Assembly: GCA_963713805.1 (NCBI GenBank)
Contig: CAVQNF010000023.1
Location: 14,837 to 78,836 of the forward strand
Origin: GAS188 sp963713805
GTDB lineage: Bacteria > Pseudomonadota > Alphaproteobacteria > Rhizobiales > Beijerinckiaceae
DNA: 64,000 nt
Direction of reading: 5' to 3'
The notes under the pieces were generated by a model that searched no databases, had not been told where the DNA came from, and saw only the letters and a list, made by a program, of their open reading frames with translations. A program made the translations under genes and the position numbers. Of the stretch, positions 1 to 10,582 are shown piece after piece (the stretch's first letter is position 1; each line of letters starts with the position of its first letter).

Positions 1-896
1 ACGCCGATCGTGCGGCTGAAACGCCTCGCCGCCGAGAAGCGCATCAAGGCCAATCTCCTGGCGAAGCTCGAGTTCTTCAACCCGATCGCGAGCGTCAAGG
101 ACCGCATCGGGGTGAGCATGATCGACGCGCTCGAGCGCGACGGCAAGGTCAAGCCGGGCGGCACGCTCATCGAGCCGACCTCGGGCAATACCGGCATCGC
201 GCTTGCCTTCGTCGCCGCGGCACGCGGCTATCGGCTGATCCTCACGATGCCGGAGACGATGTCGGTCGAGCGGCGCAAGATGCTGGCGCTTCTCGGCGCC
301 GAGCTGGTGCTGACGCCGGGGCCTCTCGGCATGAAGGGAGCCGTCGACAAGGCCGAGGAGCTTCAGAAGGAAATCGCCGGCTCGGTCATCCCTGGCCAGT
401 TCGACAATCCGGCGAACCCGGAGATCCATCGCCGCACCACGGCCGAGGAGATCTGGAACGACACCGGCGGCGAAGATCGACGTTTTCGTCGCGGGCGTCG
501 GCACGGGCGGCACCATCACGGGCGTCGGCCAGGTGCTGAAGCCGCGCCGGCCGTCGCTCAGGATCGTCGCGGTCGAGCCCGAGGATTCGCCGCTTCTGTC
601 GGGCGGCAAGCCCGGCCCGCACAAGATCCAGGGCATCGGCGCCAATTTCATCCCCTCGATCCTCGACCGCTCCGTCATCGACGAGGTGGTGAAGATCGGC
701 AACCAGACTTCCTTCGACACGGCGCGCGCATCTGGCGCGGATCGAGGGCATTCCCTGCGGCATCTCTTCGGGCGCGGCGGTCGCGGCCGCGCTCGAGATC
801 GCCGCAAGGCCCGGCATGGAGGGCAAGAACATCGTCATCATCATCCCCTCCTTCGCCGAGCGCTATCTGTCGACGGCCCTTTTCGAGGGGATGTGA
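1..896 (+). CDS. cysK: cysteine synthase A, 5' end outside window, two frameshifts
   Basis: O-acetylserine (thiol)-lyase, a cytoplasmic PLP enzyme that makes cysteine from O-acetylserine and sulfide. The window opens inside the N-terminus (TPIVRLKRL). The PLP-lysine segment NPIASVKDRIG and the substrate loop PTSGNTGIALAF follow. At about 470 the frame shifts: GVGTGGTITGVG and the segment GKPGPHKIQGIG continue in the next frame. A second shift near 725 returns to a frame with GIPCGISSGAAVAAA, ending in ERYLSTALFEGM and a TGA at 894. The stitched protein has the family's normal motif order, so the shifts look like single-base sequence errors. The start codon lies outside the window. Confidence 0.9.
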
Positions 897-974
897 CGGA
901 CAGCCACTCCCATTTCGTCATGCCGCACTTGGTGCGGGCATCCACGCCTTTCCTTGCCTTTTCGGCCCGCCGTC

Positions 975-1397
975 TCAATCGCCGCGGAACAGCGCGATCA
1001 CCTCCTGCGGTATCGCCTGCGACTTCATCTTCGTCGGATCGTCGGGGTGGTGGCCGACCCACACGCGCGTCTCGCGGCCCTCGACCGCGAGCGCGCCGTC
1101 ATTGAAGAGACGATGCGAGACGTCGAAGCTCGATCGCTTGAAGCTCGTGATCGAGCTTTCGATCACGAGCGTGTCGCCGAAGCGCGACGGCAGGATGAAT
1201 TTCGCCTGCGTCTCGACGAGCGGGATGCCGATGATGCCGAAGCGCCTGATGAGCTGCGGCTTGGGCAGGCCGACATGGGCGAACAGCCCTGCCGTCGCGG
1301 CGTCGAACCATTCGAAGAAGCGCGGGTTGAACACGATCCCGGCCGGATCGCAATGCCCCCACTCGACCAGTATCTCCCGCTTGCCGACCACTGCCAA
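975..1397 (-). CDS. 4-hydroxybenzoyl-CoA thioesterase family (hot-dog) protein
   Basis: Acyl-CoA thioesterase of about 140 residues. The N-terminal motif EWGHCDPAGIVFNPRFFEWFD carries the catalytic Asp of the 4-hydroxybenzoyl-CoA thioesterase family, and the rest of a single hot-dog fold follows. The apparent start is TTG at 1397; a slightly different start is possible because the junction with the upstream gene may hold an indel. It lies about 120 bp downstream of the feruloyl-CoA synthetase-like gene on the same strand. The pair probably handles aromatic acyl-CoA, with the thioesterase releasing CoA from a hydroxybenzoyl- or related CoA ester. The substrate is inferred from family and context. 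Confidence 0.82.
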   Translation of the reverse strand: MAVVGKREILVEWGHCDPAGIVFNPRFFEWFDAATAGLFAHVGLPKPQLIRRFGIIGIPLVETQAKFILPSRFGDTLVIESSITSFKRSSFDVSHRLFNDGALAVEGRETRVWVGHHPDDPTKMKSQAIPQEVIALFRGD

Positions 1398-1519
1398 AGC
1401 CGATCTCCCGAAGTTCAGATTGCCCGACGCCGATCTCGTCCGAAGTGCGAAACCATCTATGTGGATCCTTGCGAGCTTTCGGCACCCTGGCCGCCTTCAT
1501 GTTCAGCCATGGGCCTTCC

Positions 1520-3439
1520 TCAACCGATTGAGATGACGGATGCGGGCGGCGGCGCCGCGTAAAGGGCTTCGACCTCGCCCGCGCGCCGGGTGAGCACGGC
1601 GCGCTGATTGATCGAACCCTTGTCGGTGATCTCGTTTGCGTCGATCGAGGGCGGCTCCTCGAGGAGGAGCAGCCGCGCGATGCGCATCGAGGAGCCGTTG
1701 GCGGCCCGCGCGAACCTCGCGAGGAGACGCGAGAGCTTGGCGCGTGTCGCTCGATGCCGCAGAACCTCGGCCTCGCCGCTCGCGGCGGAAAGCTCGGCGC
1801 ACAAGCTTCGGCAAGCCTCGAGGTCGGGAAACACCAAGGCGCAGACCTCGTCCCGGTCATGGCCCGCGATCACCACATCCTTGGCATAGGGCGCGAAGGC
1901 CGTGAGAAAGGCCTGACGCAAGCTGCCGACCGTGACCCAGGTGCCGGTCGCCAGCTTGAAATTCTCGGCGATGCGGCCGTCGAAGCAAAAGCCTTTGGAT
2001 TCATCCTTCTCGTCGAGAAAGCGCAGCGCGTCGCCGAAGCGGTAATAGCCCTCCTCGTCGAAGGCCTTGCGCGTGACCTCCTCGTCGCGCCAATAGCCGG
2101 GCGTGATGTTCGGGCCGCGCACGCGCCCTTCGAGCTTGTCGCCGACCGGCGCGAGCTTCACCTCGACGCCGGGAAGCGGCACGCCGACGGCACCGGCCCG
2201 GCTCGTCTCCGGCGTCGTGAATATGGCGGACGGCGCGGTCTCGGTCGCGCCGAGCCCGGTGAGCATGGCGATGCGTTCCCCGCAAGTCTCGAAGCTGAGC
2301 TCCGCGATCTCGTCCCACACGGTTTGCGAGAGGCTCGCGCCCGCGTAGAACATCACTTTGAGCCGGCTGAAGAAATTTTCGCGCAAGGCGCGATCCTGGC
2401 GCAAGAAGGGCAGGAGCGCCTCGAAGCCGCGCGGCACGTTGAAATAGATGGTCGGCGCGATCTCGCGCAGGTTGCGCACCGTGCGCTCGATGGCGCCGGG
2501 CATCGGCTTGCCGTCGTCGATATGGAGCGAGCCGCCATTATGGATGGCGATGCCGATGTTGTGGTTGCCGCCGAAAGTGTGGTTCCACGGCAGCCAATCG
2601 ACGAGCACCGGCGGTTCATCTTCGAGGAAAGGCAGATGCGCCGCGATCATCGCCTGGTTCGAGCAGAGCATGCGCTGCGTGTTGATCACGCCCTTGGGCA
2701 TGCCGGTCGAGCCGGAGGTGAAGAGGAATTTCGCGATCGTGTCGGGCGTGGTGCGCGCATGGGCGGCGTCGACTTCGCCGGCGTCGCCTCGACTCGCCGC
2801 AGAGATCGGCGAAGGCGGTGGCCTTGCGGTGGGCGGGCTCGCGCTCGCCGACGCACGATCTCCGCATCCGCGGGCGCGCAAGCCGCGATCGCGCGCGAGA
2901 ACGCTCTCGCCGTTGCGCCGCGAAGACGAGGCCTGGCGTCAGCGTCGCGAGGATATGGCGCAGCTTGCCGAAATCCGACGACATCAGCGAATAGGCGACC
3001 GAGATGGGCGCGTAAGGGATGCCGACATGCATGGCGGCGAGCCCAAGAAGCGCATGCTCGATGCCGTTGTCGGAGAGAATCGCGACCGGGCGCTCGGCGA
3101 GAGATCGCGCGCAAGAAGCGCCGCGCCGATGCGCCGAACGAGCGCCATCGCCTCCCCGTAGGAGAGGCGGCGCCAATCGCCGTCGCTCGCCGCGCTGCGC
3201 CAGGAAGAGTACGCTCGGGCGCGAGCGCGCGCCCAATGCGCCAGGCGCTCGGTGAGGCGTTCCGGATAAGGGCCGAGCCGCACGGGCGAACGCGCGTAGA
3301 TCGTTCCGTCGGCACGCTTGTCGAGGAGAATTCCCGCTTCGCCGAGGCCGCACCGGCCTCATCGGTCTTGACATCGTACTTTCCCGGCGCCTTTCGACTT
3401 CGAGGCGCTGCAGTCCGACGGGGCGAGGATCGGGACCAT
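1520..3439 (-). CDS. feruloyl-CoA synthetase-like AMP-forming ligase, frameshifted
   Basis: Adenylate-forming ligase (ANL superfamily) that activates an aromatic acid with ATP and CoA. The C-terminal 430 residues read in one frame: P-loop LFTSGSTGMPKG, then LPWNHTFGG, the conserved MLTGLGATETAP, and a YYRFGDA segment. FNVPRGFEALLPFL and the C-terminal EITDKGSINQRAVL are typical of feruloyl-CoA synthases. The N-terminal third is spread over several frames (RLGPYPERLTERLAHW; AILSDNGIEHALLGLAAMHVG; YSLMSSDFGKLRHILATLTPG), implying at least three indels between 2780 and 3400. The start near 3439 is approximate. A hot-dog thioesterase follows. The substrate (ferulate, coumarate or similar) is inferred. 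Confidence 0.8.
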
Positions 3440-3580
3440 GTTCGCGGGCCCATTTGCCGGTCACGCGGCGGAAAAATCAATCGCGGAATTTGCCCGCGTC
3501 AGTTTCGACCCGAAGCAACCGCCCTTGCGTCCGCATGGCAGTTGCGGCCACAATCGCGCGATCGTTGAAGGAGGCCGCCA

Positions 3581-5131
3581 ATGAAAAGAATTTTCGTGGT
3601 CGCGCTCGCCGTCGCGGCGATGCTCGGCGCCGGCGAGGCGCAAGCGCAGAAGAAGACGCTGGTCATCGGCATGGGCTCGGCGGATGCCGGCAAGCTCGAT
3701 CCGCACATCGCCTCGACCACGCCCGACAAGGGCCTGCTGCAATACATCTTCAACGGGCTCGTGCGCATCAGGCCGGGCCAGATCAGCCCCGACACGATCG
3801 AGCCCGACCTCGCCGAGAGCTGGACCTCGAACCCGACGGCGGCACCGAATGGACCTTCAAGATCCGCCAGGGCGTGCAATGCCATTCGGGCTATGGCGAG
3901 TTCACCGCCGAGGACGCGGCCTATTCGCTCAAGCGCGCCGCCAACAAGGCGACCTCCTCCTACTCCAACGATTTCTCGAGCATCGACAAGGCGGAAGCCG
4001 TCGACAAATACACGTTGAAGATCACGCTGAAGGCCCCGGTCGCCGGCTTCCTCGGCTACGTCGCCAACATCAACGGCGGCAACATGGTGTGCAAGAAAGC
4101 CGCCGAGGAGATGGGCGACGGCTTCTCCAAGAAGCCGATCGGCACCGGCCCCTTCATGTTCGCGGAATATCAGCCGCAGCAATTCGTGCGCCTTGTCGCC
4201 AACAAGCAATATTTCCGCGGCGCGCCGCATGCTCGACGAGATCGTCTATCGCTACATCCCGTCCGATTCGAGCCGCGACCTCGCCTTCCAATCGGGCGAG
4301 CTCGACATGATCTACGGCAAGCAGGACCAATCCTGGGTCGACCGCACCAAGCAGCTCCCGGGCGTCAAGGTGATCGCCATGGAGCCCGGCGAGTTGTCGA
4401 CGCTCTTCCTCAACGTCACGGTGAAGCCGCTCGACGATTTGCGCGTGCGCGAGGCCATCGCCTATGCGGTCGACCGCAAGTCGATCGTCGCCTTCAAGGG
4501 GGCCGGCACCTCGCGCGAGGCGGTCTCGGTCGTGCCGTCGGGCTATCTCGGCACGGACGAGCAGGCCCCGCTCTTCCCCTATGATCCCGCGAAGGCGAAG
4601 GCGCTTCTCGCGGAGGCCGGCTACCCGAACGGCATCACGGTGAAGTCGATCCACACGACGCTCACCGGCATGCAGACCTTCCTCCAGGCGATCCAGGCGC
4701 AATTGAAGAAGTCGAGCATCAATCTCGACATCGAGGAGGTGGAGCACGCGACCTATCACGCGCAGATCCGCAAGGACCTTTCGCCGCTCGTGCATTACCA
4801 GGCGGCGCGCTTCCCGATCGCCGATGTCTACCTCACGCAATTCTACGATTCGGCCTCGATCGTCGGCACGCCGACGGCGGTGACCAATTTCTCCCATTGC
4901 AATGTCGCCGATGCGGAGATTCACGCGGCGCGCGTCGAGACCGATCCGGCAAAGCAGAAGGAGTTGTGGAAGACCGCACAGGACAAGATCATCAAGGCCG
5001 TTTGCGGCATTCCGGTCTATGAGCAGTTGCAGCTCTGGGCCTGGAAGGACAATCTCGATCTCGGCTACGACCTGAAGGGCTCGCTCAATCTCGCGCCGCC
5101 GGTGACCGAGAAGACGCATTTCACGAAGTGA
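3581..5131 (+). CDS. ABC transporter family-5 solute-binding protein, frameshifted
   Basis: Periplasmic peptide/nickel-type binding protein of about 515 residues. The N-terminus MKRIFVVALAVAAMLGAGEAQA is a signal peptide. GKLDPHIASTTPDKGLLQYIFNGLV and EPDLAESWT are the usual SBP-5 opening, followed by WTFKIRQGVQCHSGYGEFTAEDAAYS, PIGTGPFMF and DLRVREAIAYAVDR. Frameshifts occur near 3840, where a run of C is one base short, and near 4225, where there is an extra base. An ATG at 3581 is preceded by an AGGAGG-like site. The methyltransferase and two Dpp-type permeases follow on the same strand. The ligand could be a peptide, opine or other small polar molecule and cannot be read from sequence. 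Confidence 0.88.
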
Positions 5132-5223
5132 GGCCGGGGCGCCGGGCGCGGAAATTTGGCGAATGCGGAGGCCTTTAGGCGCCGACCTGACGCGAAATGA
5201 TCGACGGCCGAAGGGGAAACAGC

Positions 5224-6036
5224 ATGTCTTCGACCTTCGTCGCGGTCGACGCCGCGCAATACGAGCAGATGATGGGACGATGGAGCCGCGAGCTCGCGCG
5301 CTCTCTTCATCGATTTCGCCGGGGTGCGCGACGGCGAAAGCATCATCGATGTCGGCTGCGGCACCGGCAGCCTCACCTATCAGCCTTGCTCGACGCGGCG
5401 ACGCGATCTTCGGCTCACCGGCGATCGATTATGCGCCGGTCTTTCTCGACGCGGCGCGCGCCAAGCCGAAGGCCGCCTCGGTGCGCTTCGAGCAAGGCGG
5501 ACGCGACCGCGCTGCCCTTCGAGGATGCGAGCTTCGATCGCGCGCTCTCGCTCCTCGTCTTGCATTTCGTTCCCGAATCCAGCGCGCGCCGTCGCCGAGA
5601 TGCGCCGCGTCGTGAAGTCGGGGGGCACCGTCGCGCGCGGCCGTCTGGGACGGCGGCGGCGGCTATCTGGCGCAACGCCTGTTCTGGGACACGGCGGCCT
5701 GCCTCGTGCCGAGCGGAGAGGCAAGGGCGCAAGCGGGCCTACTCCCGCCCGCTGACGCGCAAGGGCGAGATGCGGACGGCCTTCGCCGCGAGCGGGCTTC
5801 GTCGGACGTGCGCCGAGACGACGCTCACGATCCGCATGAATTATGCTGGCTTTGCCGATTATTGGGGGCCGATCGCGGCTGGCGAGAGGCCCGCTCGGCG
5901 CATTCTTTCAAAAGCTCGACGCCAAGGAGCAGGCCACGGTCGAGCGAGGCGTGCGCGCGCCTTCGAGGGTGGCGCGCCGGACGGGCCGCGCAGCTTCACG
6001 GCCTCCGCCTGGGCTTGCGCGGGTCGCGTCCCGTGA
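5224..6036 (+). CDS. class I SAM-dependent methyltransferase, heavily frameshifted
   Basis: Small-molecule methyltransferase of about 270 residues. Pieces in different frames line up in order: MSSTFVAVDAAQYEQMMGRWSRELA, then motif I DVGCGTGSLT near 5345, DYAPVFLDAARAK, ADATALPFEDASFDRALSLLVLHFVP, the post-motif AVAEMRRVVKSGG, and a C-terminal RMNYAGFADYWGPIAAGEGPLGAFFQKL. Six or more single-base indels are needed to join them. This arrangement matches the ArsM/UbiE-like Methyltransf_11 family. It lies between the binding protein and the permease gene, so it may be co-transcribed with the transporter. The substrate is unknown. Confidence 0.72.
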   Translation: MSSTFVAVDAAQYEQMMGRWSRELARSLHRFRRGARRRKHHRCRLRHRQPHLSALLDAATRSSAHRRSIMRRSFSTRRAPSRRPPRCASSKADATALPFEDASFDRALSLLVLHFVPESSARRRRDAPRREVGGHRRARPSGTAAAAIWRNACSGTRRPASCRAERQGRKRAYSRPLTRKGEMRTAFAASGLRRTCAETTLTIRMNYAGFADYWGPIAAGERPARRILSKARRQGAGHGRARRARAFEGGAPDGPRSFTASAWACAGRVP

Positions 6037-6076
6037 TCTGCCGCGCGCCCTCGCCTGAGCCGAGGGAGGCGCGTCC

Positions 6077-7018
6077 ATGACGGCCTTCCTCATCCGCCGC
6101 ATCGGTTTCGCCTTCGTGACCCTGTTCGCGGTGCTGACGCTCGTCTTCGTCATCGTGCGCATCGTGCCGGGCGATCCGGCGCAGGTGATCCTCGGCGATC
6201 AGGCGAGCCGCGAGGCGATCGAGGCGATGCATGAGCGGCTCGGCCTCAACAAGCCGATCTCGGTGCAATATGCGGAGTTCCTCGGCGGCGCGCTCAAGGG
6301 CGATTGGGGCGTCTCCATGGTGAGCGGGCGCCCGGTCATGGCCGAGGTGCTGAACGTATTGCCCTGGACGATCGAGCTCACCCTCGTGTCGCTTCTCATC
6401 GGCGTCGTCATCGGCGTGCCGCTCGGCGTCTGGGCCGCCGTGCGGCGCAACCGCTTCTTCGATTACGTGGCGCGCATCGCCTCGCTCATCGGCCTCTCCT
6501 TTCCCGGCCTTCGTCTCGGCGATCATCCTGCTTGTTCCTCTTCGCCATCGAGGTCCATTGGTTCCCGGTGATCTCGGCGCGCTCGGGAAGCCTCGCGGCC
6601 TGGACCCAGTCGATCACGCTTGCCGGCGATCAATCTCGGGCTCATCAGCGCGGCCTACATCACGCGCGTCACGCGCTCCGCCATGCTCGAGGTGCTGTCC
6701 GAGGATTATGTGCGCACCGCGCGCGCCAAGGGCGTGCCGGCGAGGCTCGTCGTCTGGCGGCATGCGCTGCGCAATGCGCTCATCCCGATCATCACCGTCG
6801 TCGGGCTCTACCTCTCGATCCTGATCGGCAATTCGGTGCTCACCGAGATCGTCTTCAGCCGGCCGGGCCTCGGCAAGCTGATCGTCGGCGCCTTGAACCA
6901 GCGCGACTACACCATGCTGCAGGGCATGATGGTGATCTACACGCTCGCCGTCGTGATCGTGAACCTCCTCGTCGACATCGCCTATGGCTTCGTCGATCCG
7001 CGGGTGAAGCTCGGATGA
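6077..7018 (+). CDS. ABC transporter permease, DppB/OppB family, frameshifted
   Basis: Inner-membrane subunit of a peptide-type importer, about 313 residues. The N-terminus has a first membrane helix (RIGFAFVTLFAVLTLVFVIVRI) and the family motif PGDPAQVILGDQAS. The C-terminal half has the EAA loop SEDYVRTARAKGVP...ALRNALIPIITVVG and the closing NLLVDIAYGFVDPRVKLG. Frameshifts near 6512, 6540 and 6625 look like single extra bases; two expand CTG to CTTG. Its stop overlaps the next gene's start by four bases (ATGA), so the two permeases are translationally coupled. Confidence 0.88.
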
Positions 7019-7909
7019 GCGACATCGCCGCACCCGTCGCACCGCCCTCGCCCGCCTGCCAGCGGCGCTCGCGGCGACGCTGCGCGCCTTCAACACCAAC
7101 AAGGCCTCCTGGATCGGCCTCGCGATCTTCCTCGTCGGTCGTCGTCGCCGCGATCTTCGCGCCGCTTCATCGCGCCGCATGATCCGCTCGATCAGGACGT
7201 TCTCGATCGCCTGAAGCCGCCGAGCGCCGAGCATCTCCTCGGCACCGATTATTACGGCCGCGACACGCTTCTCGCGCCTCCTCTACGGCGCGCGCGTCTC
7301 GCTCGTGATCGGCATCGTCTCGACCCTGATCGCCATGGCGGCCGGCACGCTGATCGGCATGCTCGCCGGCTGGCGCGGCGGGCGCTTCGACACGATCACC
7401 ATGCAGATCATGGACATGCTGCTCGCCTTTCCGTCGCTGATCCTCGGCCTGATCATCGTGGCGATGCTCGGGCCCTCGATCGAGAACATCATCGCGGCGA
7501 TCGCGCTGACCTCGGTGCCGCCCTTCGCGCGCATCGCGCGCGCGCCGACCATCGCGGTGAAGGGACGCGATTTCGTCGAGGCCTGCCGCTCGCTCGGCTT
7601 TTCCGATACGCGCATCCTCGTCGTGCATATCCTGCCGAACATCTTCCCCGAGATCCTGGTGATGGGCTCGCTCTGGCTCGCCAATGCGATCCGCACCGAA
7701 GCCTCGCTCGCCTTCATCGGGCTCGGCCTCAAGCCGCCGACCGCCGACCTGGGGCGGCATGATCCGGGAAGGCTTCGAGAACATCCTCGATTTCGGCCTG
7801 GCTCGCCATCGCGCCCGGCATGGCGATCCTCATCGTCGTCTTCGCCTTGAATCTCCTCGGTGACGGCTTGCGCGACGCCGTCGATCCGAAGCTGAAGAAC
7901 GAGGCCTGA
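7015..7909 (+). CDS. ABC transporter permease, DppC/OppC family, frameshifted
   Basis: Second inner-membrane subunit of the same importer, about 297 residues. It starts at the ATG overlapping the stop of the DppB-like gene. After a short cytoplasmic N-terminus and first helix (IGLAIFLVVVVAAIFAP once indels are repaired) come HLLGTDYYGRDTLSRLLYGARVSL, the EAA loop AVKGRDFVEACRSLGFSDTRILVVHILPN, SLAFIGLGLKPPTADLG and the end GDGLRDAVDPKLKNEA. Indels lie near 7070, 7140, 7170, 7270, 7750 and 7800. No ATPase follows; the only matching one in the window is the fused ATPase at 12978. Confidence 0.87.
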
Positions 7910-7985
7910 GGCTCAGCGGCGAAGGGGGCGCGCGCAAGCGAGGCACCCGCGCCACTATCCAGCGGCCGCGTCCTAGTGTCCTCAT

Positions 7986-8389
7986 CTAGCGCATGGTGCG
8001 AATGACGGCGTTCTGAATTTCGATGAACAGACGGCGCTCCCTCCCGTCGGCCGCACGCATCCACTTCATGTTCGATGAGGGACATGGCTGCTTGGACGCG
8101 CGCCGCGGCTTGTGGCTCACGACCAGGAAAGCTTTATCAGGCTCAACCTGCGGTAACGGCCTCCGCCAACTCCGTAGCCTCGCGCGATCCGCTTCATGTC
8201 GCCATCGAGTGCCACCAAGATCGCGTCATTGATTTCAGCAAAAATGGCAACCGCATGGTCTGGAGACCCTTTTGCCATGCTGCCGTCAAAGAACATGACT
8301 TCATGGCCGGCAGCCTTGAACACGCGCCCGACCGAAACGGGAACGCCTTCATCCAGAAAAAATCTGAGGACCGGCCGATCCGCGCTCAC
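7986..8389 (-). CDS. DUF5615 PIN-like protein, probable toxin of a TA pair, frameshifted
   Basis: About 134 residues when stitched. The N-terminus VLRFFLDEGVPVSVGRVFKAAGHEV carries the DUF5615 LDEGVP motif with its acidic residue. HAVAIFAEINDAILVALDGDMKRIA gives the second acidic patch of this PIN-like fold. The reading frame breaks near 8125 and near 8040; the remaining pieces MSLIEHEVDACGRR and RRLFIEIQNAVIRTMR end at a TAG at 7986. It starts with GTG overlapping the stop of the MerR-DUF433 gene by four bases, so translation is coupled. Members of this family pair with DUF433 proteins as candidate toxin (RNase-like) and antitoxin; that activity is an inference here. Confidence 0.75.
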
Positions 8390-9031
8390 GCCGCCAGGGC
8401 AGCCTTTCCGCCGCGAATGACGGCATCGATATCGGCCGCTTTCAGACCTGGATATTCCTTGATGATGGCTTCACGAGAAAATCCATCTTCGAGGAACCGC
8501 ATAATGGCGGCAACCGGAATACGCGTTCCGGCGACCACGGGCGCGTTATGCGCGACGTAGCGATGTTTCTCGAGCTTGCCCACGGTCGATGGGTCTCGCC
8601 GCTTTAAGGCCTTGGCCTCCCGCTCGACCTCGGCAATCACGTCGAGGATCGGAAGCAGCACGTATTGACCGTCGAGCACGCCAACGGTCAAACCGGTCTA
8701 CGGGGTCATCGAATTGAACCTTCCGGTTCCAGACCTTCAACTTGATATCGGCCCAGGGCAATTTGCCATGGGTCGAAAGCTTTTCGGCAACTTCCCGAAG
8801 CTGAGGAAGTGAGACACCGTGCTTGCCCTTCAATAGGCTCAGGGTGCGCAGCGCCACCACGTCCTTGAACGAATAGACCCGTGAATAGGGCGCTTTGCGA
8901 TTCTCATCGGCGTATTGCGGGTGGAAAAAGCCAGTTTTATCCCAATAGGCGAGCTGCCCCATTGTGAGGCCGGCCAGCCGAACTACGTGTTCCGGAGCAA
9001 AGGCGTCTTTGAGACTGGTAATATCGCCCAT
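8386..9031 (-). CDS. MerR-type HTH / DUF433 fusion, probable antitoxin-regulator, one frameshift
   Basis: About 213 residues once a frameshift near 8700 is joined. The N-terminal half is a MerR-like winged helix: HVVRLAGLTMGQLAYWDKTGFFHP, then YSFKDVVALRTLSLLKGKHGVSLPQLREV. The C-terminal half is a DUF433 domain (RYVAHNAPVVAGTRIPVAAIMRFLEDGFSREAIIKEYPGLKAADIDAVI). The ATG at 9031 sits behind a GAGGGCG ribosome-binding site. The preferred start gives MGDITSLKDAF, and an upstream extension looks non-coding. It overlaps the DUF5615 gene. It likely neutralises that protein and represses its own promoter, as inferred from domain pairing. Confidence 0.75.
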
Positions 9032-9357
9032 TTCGCCCTCCCTCGCCTGTGTCGGTGCCATCAAAGGCTTAGCAAGTGATGATGCATTTTGGCGATCGCA
9101 TGTAAACATCCCCAGCCACTTAGACAATCCGATGAATGCCGAGGCCCATTTTTGATTTTGGGGCCGGCCTTAAATGCTCCCTCACGGCGAATCGCCAGAA
9201 TTGGCCGGCGCTCATATCGGGTTTTTGAAGCAAATATGCGTCAAATTTATCCGTTCCGCGCATATGGGTGATTTTTAGACGCTGTTTTTCCGCATCAATT
9301 CTATCGATTCTGGCCTTGCCGTTTTGCGACGCAGCAGAGTCCCTATATGATGCTGCA
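9032..9357. other. intergenic stretch, no gene recognised
   Basis: About 325 bases between the divergent MerR-DUF433 and patatin genes, visibly richer in A+T than the flanks. Both promoters should lie here. A minus-strand open stretch (9120-9365) exists but shows no recognisable motif, so I do not call it. Confidence 0.5.
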
Positions 9358-10434
9358 ATGCACAATGCTCAAAAGCTCAGGAGCGCGCTTCGCGCGCTCA
9401 TCTCTCCCGTTCTGAGGCAGGTCACCGGCGAGGCGCCCTCGACGTCACCGCCGCCGGCGCCTGCCGCGAACGCCGGCGGCGGGCGCGCCCGAAGCGCGCG
9501 CGCAAGGGGCTTCGCCTGTCGCTCGCCCTGCAAGGCGGCGGTTCCTTCGGCGCCTTCACCTGGGGCGTTCTCGACCGCCTTCTCGAGGAAAAGGATGTCG
9601 CCTTCGACGCGGTGAGCGGGGCGAGCGCGGGCGCGATCAACGCGGTGATCTTGAGCTCCGGCCTCGCGCGCGGCGGAAGGGAAGGCGCCCGCGAGGCGCT
9701 CGCTCAATTCTGGGAACAGGCTTCGCGCGCGGCGCCGAGCCATGCGGGCGTGCGACATCCCTCAGGGCTCGCGCTCGATCTTTCGACGCGCCTCATGTCG
9801 CCCTACCAGTTCAACCCGCTCGATTTCAACCCGCTGCGCGCGCTTTTGGGCGAGGTCGATTTCGACGCGCTGCGCAAGGACCCGCCGCTTCGGCTTCTGA
9901 TCGGCACGACGCGTGTGAGCGATGGGCGGCTTCGGATCTTTCGCGAGCATCAGATCACGAGGGACGTCGTTCTCGCCTCCGCCTGCCTGCCGCTCTTGCA
10001 GCACGCGGTGACCATCGACGGGGAGGAATATTGGGACGGCGGCTACGCGGCGAACCCGCCGATCCTGCCGCTCGTCACCGCCTCGCGCGCCTCCGATGTC
10101 TTGTCGTGCAGATCATCCCGACGCAAGGCGAGGAGCTGCCGCGCACCTCGCCGCAGATCATCCGGCGCTTGAACCAGATGACCTTCAACAACTCGCTCTC
10201 CACGATCTCGAGAACCTCTCCTCGATGATGGAATTGGCCAAGGAACAAGGTGGCGAAGGTCGAATGTCGCGCAAGCTGCGAAGACTCAACCTGCATCGCC
10301 TCTCGGCAGAGGACCGGGTGCCCGATCTGCGCGAGATGAGCGCCTTCAACCTCGATGGCGATTTCCTCGCTCCGCTGCGCGATGCCGGACGCGCCGCCGC
10401 CGCCGAATGGCTCGAGCGCGCAGCGCAACGATGA
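9358..10434 (+). CDS. patatin-like phospholipase, frameshifted
   Basis: Serine lipid acyl hydrolase of about 355 residues. After an Ala/Pro/Arg-rich N-terminal segment, LSLALQGGGSFGAFTWGVLDRLLEE gives the oxyanion GGGxxG. AVSGASAGAINAVI is the GxSxG nucleophile elbow and YWDGGYAANPPILPL the catalytic Asp-Gly-Gly. The C-terminal part continues in two other frames (VVQIIPTQGEELPRT; then LENLSSMMELAKEQGGEGR...FNLDGDFLAPLRDAGRAAAAEWL). Frameshifts lie near 9500, 10100 and 10200. Start ATG at 9358. It is likely cytoplasmic or membrane-associated; the lipid substrate is unknown. Confidence 0.85.
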
Positions 10435-10582
10435 GCCTGCGCGCCGCTGAAACCGGCGAACCAGGAGGCTGCCCTACTCGGCGTGAGTTCTCGCGCCGAT
10501 GTCTCGGGTTCGTCGCGGCCATGTTCCAGCCGGCGATTCGTCTGCGCCTTTCCGATGACTTGCGGCGGCGGCCGAGTCCCCT

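Noticed and set aside
10..1536. A 508-codon frame running from cysK into the thioesterase region
   Set aside because: Its second half is low-information Arg/Ala sequence in the wrong frame; cysK continues in other frames to 896.
1754..3568. Long plus-strand frame opposite the feruloyl-CoA synthetase gene
   Set aside because: It is an antisense shadow of the high-GC ligase gene with no domain of its own. Similar antisense frames over purL, ggt, the S10 peptidase and the binding proteins were set aside for the same reason.
9120..9365. 81-codon minus-strand frame upstream of the patatin gene
   Set aside because: No recognisable motif or ribosome-binding site; it covers the region expected to hold two divergent promoters.
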